The notes under the pieces are model-generated. The model searched no databases, was not told the origin of the DNA, and worked only from the letters and a program-made list of their open reading frames with translations. Made by a program: the position numbers and the translations under genes. From NCBI GenBank assembly GCA_051414805.1, contig CP166702.1, positions 3,162,001-3,226,000 of the forward strand: a stretch of DNA of 64,000 nt. Reading direction: 5' to 3'. This stretch comes from Xenophilus sp003671765 (GTDB taxonomy: Bacteria > Pseudomonadota > Gammaproteobacteria > Burkholderiales > Burkholderiaceae_C). This document shows positions 56,356-64,000 of this stretch, in pieces (position 1 is the first letter of the stretch; each line of letters begins with the position of its first letter).

Positions 56356-57144
56356 TCAGCGCGCGATGCCGCTGGCCGCCGTGGCGAGGAAGCCGTCCAT
56401 CAGCGCCACGTCGGCCTCGATGCCGCCGCCGAGCGCGGCCAGGGCCTGGATACCGGAGCGCGCCTCGTCGAGCGTCTTGCCCTGGCGGTAGAGCAGCTTG
56501 TGCATCTCGCGGATTGCCGACAGCCTCTCGGCGGAGAAGTCGCGCCGCCGCAGGCCGACGAGATTGACGCCGCGCACCGTGAGCGGGTTGCCATCCACCA
56601 CCATGAAGGGCGGGACGTCCTTGTTGACGTGGCCGGCGAAACCCACCATCGCATGGGCGCCGATGCGCATGCGCTGCAGCACGCCCACCAGCCCGCCGAT
56701 GGTGGCCCAGTCGCCCACCTGCACGTGGCCGGCCAGGGTGGTGTTGTTGGCCATGGTGGTCTGGTTGCCGATCTGGCAGTCGTGCGCGATGTGCACGTAG
56801 GCCATGATCCAGTTGTCGTCTCCGATGCGCGTCGCGCCGGCGTCCTGCACCGTCCCGAGGTTGAAGGTGCAGAACTCGCGGACCACGTTGCGATCGCCGA
56901 TCACCAGCTCGGTGTCTTCACCGGCGTACTTCTTGTCCTGCGGAATCGCGCCCAGCGACGCGAACTGGAAGATGCGGTTGTCGCGGCCGAGGGTCGTGCG
57001 GCCCTCGATCACGCAGTGCGGGCCGACGGTCGTGCCGGCGCCGATGCGCACCTTGGGGCCGATGACCGCATAGGGCCCGACCGTCACCGTGGCGTCGAGC
57101 TCGGCCTTCGGATCGACGAGCGCCGTCGGATGGATCTGCGTCAT
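56356..57144 (-). CDS. lpxA: Acyl-[ACP]-UDP-N-acetylglucosamine O-acyltransferase
   Basis: LpxA adds the first 3-hydroxyacyl chain to UDP-GlcNAc. The 262-residue left-handed beta-helix protein has hexapeptide repeats (IHPTALVDPKAELDATVTVGPYAVIGPKVRIGAGTTVGPHCVIEG), with the catalytic His at 121 in YVHIAHDCQIG (E. coli H125). The C-terminal helices include FSAERLSAIREMHKLLYRQG. It lies between fabZ (12 bases upstream) and lpxB, the standard gene order. Confidence 0.96.
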   Translation of the reverse strand: MTQIHPTALVDPKAELDATVTVGPYAVIGPKVRIGAGTTVGPHCVIEGRTTLGRDNRIFQFASLGAIPQDKKYAGEDTELVIGDRNVVREFCTFNLGTVQDAGATRIGDDNWIMAYVHIAHDCQIGNQTTMANNTTLAGHVQVGDWATIGGLVGVLQRMRIGAHAMVGFAGHVNKDVPPFMVVDGNPLTVRGVNLVGLRRRDFSAERLSAIREMHKLLYRQGKTLDEARSGIQALAALGGGIEADVALMDGFLATAASGIAR

Positions 57145-57156
57145 TCGGCCGGCGGC

Positions 57157-57609
57157 TCAGGCGTCGATCCGGCGCATGGCGCACATCAGGTGCGCCTCGC
57201 AAGCGACTTCGGTTCCCACCAGGGCACGGCCCTTGAACTTGGAGATACCGGCCTTCATGCGGTCGATCTCGACCTCCAGCGTGAGCTGGTCGCCCGGCTC
57301 GACCGGGCGCTTGAAACGCGCGCCGTCGATGGCCGCGAAGTAATAGACCATGTTCTCGTCCGGCACGATGTCCAGCGACTTGAAGGACAGCAGCGCCGCC
57401 GCCTGCGCCATCGCCTCGAGCATGAGTACGCCGGGCATCACCGGGCGGTGCGGGAAGTGGCCGTTGAAGAAGGGCTCGTTCATCGTCACGTTCTTCAGCG
57501 CGGTGATGCGCTTGCCCTTCTCCATGTCCAGCACGCGGTCCACCAGCAGGAAGGGGTAGCGGTGCGGCAGGAGCTTGAGGATCTGGTGGATGTCGAGCGT
57601 CGTCGTCAT
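57157..57609 (-). CDS. fabZ: 3-hydroxyacyl-[ACP] dehydratase FabZ
   Basis: FabZ dehydrates 3-hydroxyacyl-ACP in fatty acid elongation and competes with LpxA for the same substrate pool. The 150-residue hot-dog-fold protein has LPHRYPFLLVDRV, the catalytic His in GHFPHRPVMPGVLMLEAMAQA, the Glu on the following helix (LEAMAQ), and a C-terminal FKGRALVGTEVACEA. Its start overlaps the lpxD stop by ATGA (57606-57609), so both are translated together. Confidence 0.96.
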   Translation of the reverse strand: MTTTLDIHQILKLLPHRYPFLLVDRVLDMEKGKRITALKNVTMNEPFFNGHFPHRPVMPGVLMLEAMAQAAALLSFKSLDIVPDENMVYYFAAIDGARFKRPVEPGDQLTLEVEIDRMKAGISKFKGRALVGTEVACEAHLMCAMRRIDA

Positions 57610-58595
57610 GGTGTCTTGTTGTCCGGCCCCATCGACTTTTCGAGGGCCTTGAGTCGTTCCCGCAGCGTGTGCAGCTGCTTCAGGGTGGCAGCGTTCTTCT
57701 CCCACGCCGCATTGTCGTCGATGGGAAACATGCCGGTGTATTGCCCAGGCTTCAGGATGGAGCGCGTGACCACCGTCGCTGCCGAGATGTGCACGCCATC
57801 GGCCAGCCGGAGGTGCCCGAGCACGATCGCGCCGCCGCCGATGGTGCAATTCGCGCCGATGTCGGCACTGCCGGCCACACCCACACAGCCGGCCATCGCG
57901 GTGTGCCTGCCGACGCGCACGTTGTGGCCGATCTGGATCAGGTTGTCGAGCTTGACGCCGTCCTCGATGACGGTGTCCTCCAGCGCGCCGCGGTCGATGC
58001 AGGTGTTGGCGCCAATCTCGACGTCGTCGCCGATGCGCACGGCACCGAGCTGCTCGATCTTCACCCAGGCGCCCTGGTGCGGCGCCAGCCCGAAGCCGTC
58101 GGCACCGACCACCACGCCCGGATGCAGCAGGCAGCGGGCGCCGACCACGCAGTCCTCGCTGACGGTGACGCGCGACTTGAGCACCGTGCCGGCGCCGATG
58201 CGGGCGCCGCGCTCGACCACGCACAGCGCACCGATGCGCGCGGTGGGGTCGACCTGCGCGGCCGGGTCGATCACCGCCGAGGAATGGATGCGTGGGCCTT
58301 CCACGCGCGCATGCCGCGCCTTCCACAGCTGCGTGAGCCGGGCGAAGTACAGGTAGGGGTCGTCGCTGACGATGAAGCTGCCGCGCTCGGCGGCTGCCTC
58401 GCGCATCGCGGGCGACACAATGACACAGGCCGCCCGGGAGGCGGCCAGTTCCTTGCGGTACTTGGGGTGGCTGAGGAAGCTCAGCGCATCGGGCCCGGCG
58501 GTGGCCAGGGGCGCGAGGCGCCGGACTTCGAAGGCCTCGTCGCCCTGCAGCTCGCCACCGAGCGCATCGACGATCTCACCGAGTCGCAGTGCCAC
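57606..58595 (-). CDS. lpxD: UDP-3-O-(3-hydroxyacyl)glucosamine N-acyltransferase
   Basis: LpxD adds the N-linked acyl chain in lipid A synthesis. The 329-residue protein has the N-terminal uridine-binding part (LSFLSHPKYRKELAASRAACVIVSP), followed by hexapeptide repeats and the catalytic His in LIQIGHNVRVG. ADGFGLAPHQGAWVKIEQLG is also typical. A C-terminal helix ends in a Lys/Pro-rich tail. It begins with GTG (58595), 13 bases after the ompH stop. Confidence 0.95.
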   Translation of the reverse strand: MALRLGEIVDALGGELQGDEAFEVRRLAPLATAGPDALSFLSHPKYRKELAASRAACVIVSPAMREAAAERGSFIVSDDPYLYFARLTQLWKARHARVEGPRIHSSAVIDPAAQVDPTARIGALCVVERGARIGAGTVLKSRVTVSEDCVVGARCLLHPGVVVGADGFGLAPHQGAWVKIEQLGAVRIGDDVEIGANTCIDRGALEDTVIEDGVKLDNLIQIGHNVRVGRHTAMAGCVGVAGSADIGANCTIGGGAIVLGHLRLADGVHISAATVVTRSILKPGQYTGMFPIDDNAAWEKNAATLKQLHTLRERLKALEKSMGPDNKTP

Positions 58596-58608
58596 GCCAG
58601 TCAGGGCG

Positions 58609-59136
58609 TCACTTGCCGTTGCCGGCCGGCGCCGCGTTCAGGGCCTTGATGACCTTCTCGGTGATGTCGTGCTTCGGATTGACATACACCGCGTCCTGCA
58701 GGATCACGTCGTACTTCTCGGCCTCTGCGACCTGCTTGATGGCGCGCTGTGCGCTCTCGTAGACCTTCTGCAGCTCTTCGCTGCGGCGCAGGTTCAGGTC
58801 TTCCTGGAACTCGCGCCGCTTGCGCTGGAAGTCGCGGTCCTGGTCCACCAGCTGGCGCTGGCGGGCGGTGCGCTGCGACTCGGACAGGGTCGGCGCTTCA
58901 CGCTCGAACCTGTCCGAAGCGGTCTTCAGCCCGGCTTCCTGGTCCTTGAGGTCCTTCTCGCGCTTGAGGAACTCCTGCTCGAGACGTGCCTGCGCGGCCT
59001 TGGCCGCGGGCGCCTCGCGCATCACGCGGTCGGGGTTGACGACGCCGAAGCGAAATGCTTCCTGCGCCCAGACGGGATTGACGGCGGCCGCGCCTGCGAG
59101 CGCGGCAGCGGCGACCCATTGATACAGCTGCTTCAT
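58609..59136 (-). CDS. ompH: Periplasmic chaperone OmpH (Skp-like)
   Basis: Skp/OmpH holds unfolded outer-membrane proteins in the periplasm and hands them to BamA. The 175-residue protein has a Sec signal peptide (MKQLYQWVAAAALAGAAAVNPVWAQ) and a long coiled coil (AKAAQARLEQEFLKREKDLKDQEAGL to KRREFQEDLNLRRSEELQKVY), then DVILQDAVYVNPKHDITEKV. Its ATG shares one base with the bamA stop (TGATG), so both are translationally coupled. Confidence 0.94.
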   Translation of the reverse strand: MKQLYQWVAAAALAGAAAVNPVWAQEAFRFGVVNPDRVMREAPAAKAAQARLEQEFLKREKDLKDQEAGLKTASDRFEREAPTLSESQRTARQRQLVDQDRDFQRKRREFQEDLNLRRSEELQKVYESAQRAIKQVAEAEKYDVILQDAVYVNPKHDITEKVIKALNAAPAGNGK

Positions 59137-61688
59137 CAGAAAGAAGTCCCGATCTGGAACTGGACGCGCTGCACGCGGTCCGCAGGAATGAGGGGGTAGA
59201 AGGGGTTGTCAGGGTTGGTGACTTCCTTCTGCTGGCGGATCGGCACCGCGTACGACAGACGCAGCGGGCCCAGTGGCGAGATCCAGCTGATGCCGATGCC
59301 CGCCGATGCCCGGAACTTGCGCTCGGCCTTGTAGCGGCGCTCGCACTGCTCCGCCGTTTCGCCCGGCAGGCCGATGAAGGGATTGGCCACCGCGCAGCTC
59401 TTGTCGCCGAACACGTTGCCGGCGTCCAGGAAGGTGTACAGGCGCAGCGTCCGGTCGTTGCCGGCACCGGGGAACGGCGTGCTCAGCTCGATGTTGAACA
59501 CGGCCTTCTTGGTGCCGCCGAGTGCCGCCTGCGTGATGGAGTCGCGCGGGCCAAGCGAGTTCTGCTCGAAGCCGCGCACGGAGCCCAGGCCACCGGCGTA
59601 GAAGTTCTTGAAGATCGGGAATTCCTTGCCGCCGTACGCCTTGGCAGCGCCGATGTCCGCGTTGAGCGCCAGTGTGTACTGCTTGGACAGCGGGATGAAC
59701 TGCTGGTACTGGTAGCTCGTCTTGACGTACTTGAAGTCGCCACCGACGCCCACCTCCAGGTTGGCGCGCTGCAGCCGGCCGCGCGTCGGCACCAGCGCAC
59801 TGTCGCGGTCGTCGCGTGCCCAGCCCACGGTCAGGGGGATGCCCCACACCGAGTCCTGGCTGCAGCTCAGCGCGTAGCTGTTGCTCACGGCGTTGAGGTA
59901 CGCACCGTTGGAGCCGCCGCGGCTGCACCCGAAGTAGTTCAGGTAGGCGCCGGGCACCGAGCGTGCATAGATGTAGCGGTAGTAATTCGCCGTCGTCGGC
60001 TGATTGAGCAGGTCGTAGATGTCGGCCGCGTTGAGCAACGACGACGCACCGGTCTCGAACTTGTAGCGCTCGACGCCCGCGCCGAAGAACACCGTGTCGA
60101 TCTCGCTGAACGGCACACCGAAGCGGATGGAACCTCCTTCGCTGGTCAGCGTGTAATCGCCGTCCTGCGAGTAGTACGGCGTGGTGCGCTGGTGGAAGAC
60201 GCTCAGCGTGCGCGAGATGCCGTCCTTGGTGAAGTACGGATCGGTGGTGGTCAGCGAGATCGTGCGGTTGAACTTGCTGGTGTTGACCTGCAGGCCCAGA
60301 TAGTTGCCCGAGCCGAACACGTTCTCCTGCGTGATGCCGAAGTTGAGCGACACCTTCTCCGCGCTCGAGAAGCCGGCACCGAGCTGCAGCGTGCCCGTCG
60401 GCTTTTCCTCGACCTGCACGGTCAGGTCGACCTGGTCCGGCGAGCCCGGCACTTCCTGGGTCTCGACGTTGACTTCCTTGAAGTAGCCCAGGCGGTCGAC
60501 GCGCTCGCGCGACAGCTTGATGCGGTCGCCGTCGTACCAGGAGGCCTCGTACTGGCGGAACTCGCGGCGGATCACTTCGTCGCGCGTCTTGTTGTTGCCG
60601 GCCACGTTGACCTTGCGAACATAGACCCGGCGCACCGGCTCGGCCTGGAGCACCAGGGTCACGCGATTGTTCTGGCGGTCGATCTCGGGCTTGGCCTGCA
60701 CCTTGGCGAAGGCATAGCCGAAGCTGGAGAAGTAGTCGCTGAAGGCCTTCGTGGTTTCGGTGACCTGGTCGCCGTTGTAGGCCTCACCCGGTTTGATGGT
60801 CACGAGCGACTTGAACTCTTCTTCCCGGCCCAGGTAGTTGCCTTCGAGCTTGACGCCCGAGACGACGTACTTCGGCCCTTCGGTGATGTTCACGGTGATC
60901 GACAGGTCCTGGCGGTCGGGGGAGATCGCCACCTGCGTGGAGTCGATTCGGAACTCCATGTAGCCGCGCGTGATGTAGTACGAGCGCAGTTGCTCGAGGT
61001 CGGCGTTGAGCTTGGTGCGCGAGTACTGGTTGGACTTGGTGTACCAGGCCAGCCAGCCGCCCGTGTCCTGGTCGAACAGGCCCAGCAGCGTCGATTCGCT
61101 GAAGGCCTGGTTGCCCACGACGCGGATGTCCTTGATGCGCGCCGACTCCCCTTCGGTGACGGTGAAGGTGAGGTTCACGCGATTGCGCTCGATCGGCGTG
61201 ACCGTGGTGACGACGTCGACGTTGTAGAGGCTGCGCGTGATGTACTGGCGCTTGAGCTCCTGCTCTGCGCGGTCGGCCAGCGCCTTGTCGTAGGGCCGGC
61301 CGTCGGCCAGGCCGATCTCGCGCAGAGCCTTCTGCAGCGCTTCCTTCTCGAACTCCTTGGTGCCCGAGAAGTCGACGCTCGCGATCGTGGGCCGTTCCTC
61401 GACGATCACCACCAGGACGTTGCCGCTGACATCGATGCGCACGTCCTTGAACAGTCCCAGATCGAACAGTGCACGGATCGCCGCAGAGCCTCGGTCGTCG
61501 GTGTAGGTTTCACCCACGCGCAACGGCATCGACGCAAAGACGGTGCCCGGTTCCACCCGCTGGAGGCCTTCGATCCGGATGTCGCGTACCGTGAAAGGTT
61601 CGACGGCCCAGGCGGCCGTCGCGGCCAGCGCGCTGGCCACCACCGCTGCCACGCTACGCAGGCGAAAGCGACTGAAGTGTGTGTTCAT
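59136..61688 (-). CDS. bamA: Outer membrane protein assembly factor BamA
   Basis: BamA inserts beta-barrel proteins into the outer membrane. The 850-residue protein has a signal peptide (AAVVASALAATAAWAVEP), five POTRA units (starting FTVRDIRIEGLQRVEPGTVF), and a C-terminal barrel with the GGLGSVRGFEQNSLGPRD motif, ending in the sorting signal Phe (FQIGTSF). It is about 40 residues longer than E. coli BamA (810). Four cysteines (C588, C609, C765, C782) fall in predicted outer loops in two pairs. It sits between rseP and ompH. Confidence 0.97.
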   Translation of the reverse strand: MNTHFSRFRLRSVAAVVASALAATAAWAVEPFTVRDIRIEGLQRVEPGTVFASMPLRVGETYTDDRGSAAIRALFDLGLFKDVRIDVSGNVLVVIVEERPTIASVDFSGTKEFEKEALQKALREIGLADGRPYDKALADRAEQELKRQYITRSLYNVDVVTTVTPIERNRVNLTFTVTEGESARIKDIRVVGNQAFSESTLLGLFDQDTGGWLAWYTKSNQYSRTKLNADLEQLRSYYITRGYMEFRIDSTQVAISPDRQDLSITVNITEGPKYVVSGVKLEGNYLGREEEFKSLVTIKPGEAYNGDQVTETTKAFSDYFSSFGYAFAKVQAKPEIDRQNNRVTLVLQAEPVRRVYVRKVNVAGNNKTRDEVIRREFRQYEASWYDGDRIKLSRERVDRLGYFKEVNVETQEVPGSPDQVDLTVQVEEKPTGTLQLGAGFSSAEKVSLNFGITQENVFGSGNYLGLQVNTSKFNRTISLTTTDPYFTKDGISRTLSVFHQRTTPYYSQDGDYTLTSEGGSIRFGVPFSEIDTVFFGAGVERYKFETGASSLLNAADIYDLLNQPTTANYYRYIYARSVPGAYLNYFGCSRGGSNGAYLNAVSNSYALSCSQDSVWGIPLTVGWARDDRDSALVPTRGRLQRANLEVGVGGDFKYVKTSYQYQQFIPLSKQYTLALNADIGAAKAYGGKEFPIFKNFYAGGLGSVRGFEQNSLGPRDSITQAALGGTKKAVFNIELSTPFPGAGNDRTLRLYTFLDAGNVFGDKSCAVANPFIGLPGETAEQCERRYKAERKFRASAGIGISWISPLGPLRLSYAVPIRQQKEVTNPDNPFYPLIPADRVQRVQFQIGTSF

Positions 61689-61726
61689 CTGAGAAATGGG
61701 CCGGCGCGCATGGGGCCGGCGGATAG

Positions 61727-63097
61727 TTAACCAAAGAGCCGGTTCACGTCGTTGAAGAGTGCGATCGACATCATGACCAGCAGCAGCGCGACCCCCCCGC
61801 GTTGCAACCGATCCATCCAGGCGTCGGAGACGCCCTTGCCGGTCAGGCCCTCCCAAAGATAATACATCAGGTGCCCCCCATCGAGGACCGGCAAAGGCAT
61901 GAGGTTCAGCACGCCGAGGCTCACGCTGATGAGGGCGAGAAACACGAGGTACTGGGTCAATCCGAGGCTTGCCGACTTGCCTGCATAGTCGGCGATCGTG
62001 AGCGGTCCGCTGATGTTCTTGATGGACGCCTCGCCGATCAGCATCTTGCCCATCATGCGCACCGTGAGCGCCGACACTTCCCAGGTGCGCACCACGCCAC
62101 GCCAGAGTCCGTCGACCGCACCCTGGCGCACGGTCAGCATCTCGGGCGGGCTGCCCACGTAGGCGGCGACGCGGCCGACGCGCGCGGCGCCCTCCTCCCG
62201 CACGTCGGGCGTCACATCCAAGGTCACGACCCTGCCCTGGCGCTCGATGCGCCATGCCTGCGTGCGCGGTGCATTGCCGTCGACCGAGGCACGGATGAGT
62301 TCGCGCAACTGCTGGCCGTCGACGACCTCGGCGCTGCCGATCGCGCGCACCACGTCGCCGCGCTGCAGACCTGCCCTTTCGGCAGCGCCGCCGGCCATGA
62401 CCTCTCCGATCTCCGGTCGCGTGAAGGGTGCCAGGATGCCGATCTTGCGGAACATCTGCGGATCGGCATCCTTGGCCCCCATGCGGCCGAGCGGCAGCAT
62501 GACCTGGTGGGCGCGCGTGCCGTCGGGCTGCGCGAGTTCGAGCGTCAGGTCCCGCCCGTCCAGCGCGCCACGGGTGATGCGCCAACGAAGATCCTCGAAA
62601 GACTGCACGGGCTCCAGGTCACCATCGAAGCCGGCCCGCGTCACCAGCTCGCCGCCACGCAACCCGGCCTCGGCGGCCAGCGAGCCGGCCACCGGCTGGC
62701 CGAGCACGGCCCTGGGCTCCTGCACGCCGATCCAGTTCACGGCGCTGTACAGCAGGACGGCCAGGAGCAGGTTGGCGATCGGACCCGCAGCCACGATCGC
62801 GGCGCGCGCACGAAGCGGCTGGGTGTTGAAGGCACGATGGCGCTCTTCCGGCGGCACCGGCGCCTCGCGTTCGTCCAGCATCTTCACGTAGCCGCCCAGC
62901 GGGAACGCGCCGATGACGAACTCGGTGTCCTGGCCGGGGTGCTGACGCCGCGGCCTCCAGCGCAGCAGCGTCTTGCCGAAGCCGATGGAGAAGCGCAGCA
63001 CCCGCACGTTGCATGCGACTGCCACGCGATAGTGCCCGTACTCGTGGACGGCGATGAGCACGCCCAGGGCGACGATGAAGGCAACGACGGTGAGCAT
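61727..63097 (-). CDS. rseP: RIP metalloprotease RseP
   Basis: RseP is a site-2 intramembrane zinc protease that cleaves anti-sigma factors (RseA in E. coli). The 456-residue protein begins with the zinc motif H18-E19-Y20-G21-H22 in the first membrane helix. PDZ-like regions follow (GLRGGELVTRAGF and GLQRGDVVRAIGSAEVVDG). The C-terminal LMPLPVLDGGHLMYY carries the metal-binding Asp, and last is a membrane segment (GVALLLVMMSIALFNDVNRLFG). The gene lies between dxr and bamA in the classical cluster. Confidence 0.96.
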   Translation of the reverse strand: MLTVVAFIVALGVLIAVHEYGHYRVAVACNVRVLRFSIGFGKTLLRWRPRRQHPGQDTEFVIGAFPLGGYVKMLDEREAPVPPEERHRAFNTQPLRARAAIVAAGPIANLLLAVLLYSAVNWIGVQEPRAVLGQPVAGSLAAEAGLRGGELVTRAGFDGDLEPVQSFEDLRWRITRGALDGRDLTLELAQPDGTRAHQVMLPLGRMGAKDADPQMFRKIGILAPFTRPEIGEVMAGGAAERAGLQRGDVVRAIGSAEVVDGQQLRELIRASVDGNAPRTQAWRIERQGRVVTLDVTPDVREEGAARVGRVAAYVGSPPEMLTVRQGAVDGLWRGVVRTWEVSALTVRMMGKMLIGEASIKNISGPLTIADYAGKSASLGLTQYLVFLALISVSLGVLNLMPLPVLDGGHLMYYLWEGLTGKGVSDAWMDRLQRGGVALLLVMMSIALFNDVNRLFG

Positions 63098-63118
63098 GGG
63101 AGGCTCCTGTGAGCGGCT

Positions 63119-64000
63119 TCAGGCCGCCAGCCTGATCGCTGCGGCGTTGGCAGCCGCACGCGCGCTGGCGTCGAGCGCCAGCAGATCCGCCAGCGATCCG
63201 GGATTGGACGGCGCCACCGCCTCCAAAGTTTCCAGGTTGACGGCATGGATGCGATCGAAACGCAGACGCCGGTCGAGGAAGGCAGCGACCGCGACCTCGT
63301 TGGCCGCATTGAGGACCGCCGTGGTGCCCGGTGGGGCGCGCAAGGTCTGCCAGGCGAGATCGAGGCCGGGGAAACGGCCGGCGTCGGGGACTTCGAAGGT
63401 CAGCGCGCCCAGAGTGCGGAAGTCGAGACGGGCGGTGCCGCTCTCGACCCGCGCCGGCCAGGCGAGGCCGCAGGCGATGGGCACCCGCATGTCGGGCGTG
63501 CCCAGTTGCGCCAGCACCGAGCCGTCGACGAACTGCACCATCGAATGGATCACGCTCTGCGGATGGATGACGACCTCGATCTGGTCCGGCGATACGCCGA
63601 AGAGATGGCGGGCCTCGATCACCTCGAGCGCCTTGTTCATCATGGTCGCCGAGTCCACCGAGATCTTGCGCCCCATGACCCAGTTGGGGTGGGCGCAGGC
63701 CTGCTCGGGGGTGACGGCCGCCAGCGTATGGGCCTCGCGCTCGCGGAAGGGCCCACCGGATGCAGTCAGGACGATCTTGTCGATGCGCTGCGGCCAGACC
63801 GCCGGGTCTTCGGGCAGGCACTGGAAGATCGCGGAATGCTCGCTGTCGATGGGCAGCAGGGTCGCGCCACCGCGCCGCACGGCGTCCATGAACAGTTCGC
63901 CGCCCACCACCAGCGCTTCCTTGTTGGCCAGCAGCAGGCGCTTGCCGGCACGCGCGGCGGCCAGGCACGGCGCCAGGCCGGCAGCGCCGACGATGGCGGC
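63119..64000 (-). CDS. dxr: 1-deoxy-D-xylulose 5-phosphate reductoisomerase (N-terminus outside window)
   Basis: Dxr makes 2-C-methyl-D-erythritol 4-phosphate in the MEP isoprenoid pathway. About 293 C-terminal residues are visible. The conserved segments are LLLANKEALVVGGELFMDAVRR, LLPIDSEHSAIFQCL, LTASGGPFRERE, HPNWVMGRKISVDSATMMNKALEVIEARHLF (with the metal-binding Glu), VIHPQSVIHSMVQFVDGSVLAQLGTPDMR, and the C-terminal GTTAVLNAANEVAVAAFL. The start lies beyond base 64000. It precedes rseP by 21 bases. The fosmidomycin-binding residues appear intact. Confidence 0.96.
   Translation of the reverse strand, partial: AAIVGAAGLAPCLAAARAGKRLLLANKEALVVGGELFMDAVRRGGATLLPIDSEHSAIFQCLPEDPAVWPQRIDKIVLTASGGPFREREAHTLAAVTPEQACAHPNWVMGRKISVDSATMMNKALEVIEARHLFGVSPDQIEVVIHPQSVIHSMVQFVDGSVLAQLGTPDMRVPIACGLAWPARVESGTARLDFRTLGALTFEVPDAGRFPGLDLAWQTLRAPPGTTAVLNAANEVAVAAFLDRRLRFDRIHAVNLETLEAVAPSNPGSLADLLALDASARAAANAAAIRLAA

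Overview
The window is a chromosomal segment of a high-GC beta-proteobacterium. Gene content and order (exbB-exbD-lpxK-ycaR-kdsB-adk; dxr-rseP-bamA-ompH-lpxD-fabZ-lpxA-lpxB-rnhB; carA-carB-greA; rlmE/ftsH/folP/glmM) are those of Burkholderiales, and the short palindromic repeats and accessory families fit Comamonadaceae, probably close to Variovorax or Acidovorax. This placement is inferred from gene content and protein sequence; no database search was possible. No tRNA, rRNA, CRISPR array, transposase or prophage gene was seen.

Layout. 1-11.5 kb: the end of a NodT/CusC-type efflux outer-membrane lipoprotein with a CopR/CusR-like box in front; a MurA-family paralog; a sulfide-response group (ETHE1-like hydrolase, BigR/SqrR-type ArsR regulator, two YeeE/YedE half-transporters); a methyltransferase; a VOC protein; a rifamycin ADP-ribosyltransferase (arr); and a five-gene operon joined by ATGA overlaps that runs ECF sigma factor, membrane protein in the anti-sigma position, Spy/CpxP-like protein, DUF1800 and DUF1501. 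11-20 kb: small lipoprotein, GNAT, sbcB, serine hydrolase, cardiolipin synthase, clpA-clpS and a small exported protein. 20-28 kb: DUF192, sodB, xseA, exbB-exbD-lpxK-ycaR-kdsB-adk, asparaginase. 28-38.4 kb: lexA with two SOS boxes, a small conserved-looking protein, a 2-hydroxyacid dehydrogenase, a FimV/HubP-like protein, and an acyl-CoA catabolic group (3-hydroxyacyl-CoA dehydrogenase, PaaG-type hydratase/isomerase, Crp/Fnr regulator, ACAD10/11-like phosphotransferase, acyl-CoA dehydrogenase). 38.4-39.5 kb: two decayed genes, a polysaccharide deacetylase and a family 4 glycosyltransferase. 39.8-48.9 kb: GNAT, glmM-folP, ftsH, rlmE, yhbY, a glycosyltransferase, Kdo hydroxylase, a DUF4149-like membrane protein, greA. 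49-64 kb: carB-carA, an rRNA methyltransferase, and the envelope cluster rnhB-lpxB-lpxA-fabZ-lpxD-ompH-bamA-rseP-dxr.

The theme is envelope building. Lipid A and Kdo synthesis (lpxA, lpxB, lpxD, lpxK, kdsB, a KdoO-like hydroxylase), UDP-GlcNAc supply (glmM), outer-membrane assembly (bamA, ompH), isoprenoid precursor (dxr) and cardiolipin synthesis all occur here. Stress and quality-control genes (clpA/clpS, ftsH, rseP, sodB, lexA, an ECF system) sit alongside.

The most interesting non-gene signal is a dispersed ~55 bp element built on a GCTAT-N7-ATAGC palindrome. I found nine or ten clear copies and two weak ones, some inside genes including lpxB and lpxK. In three genes it lies antisense to the gene and in the same reading frame, so it has become protein-coding sequence. 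The other main finds are the coupled sigma/DUF1800/DUF1501 operon, the decaying polysaccharide locus, and a near-complete metal-response operator upstream of the efflux gene.
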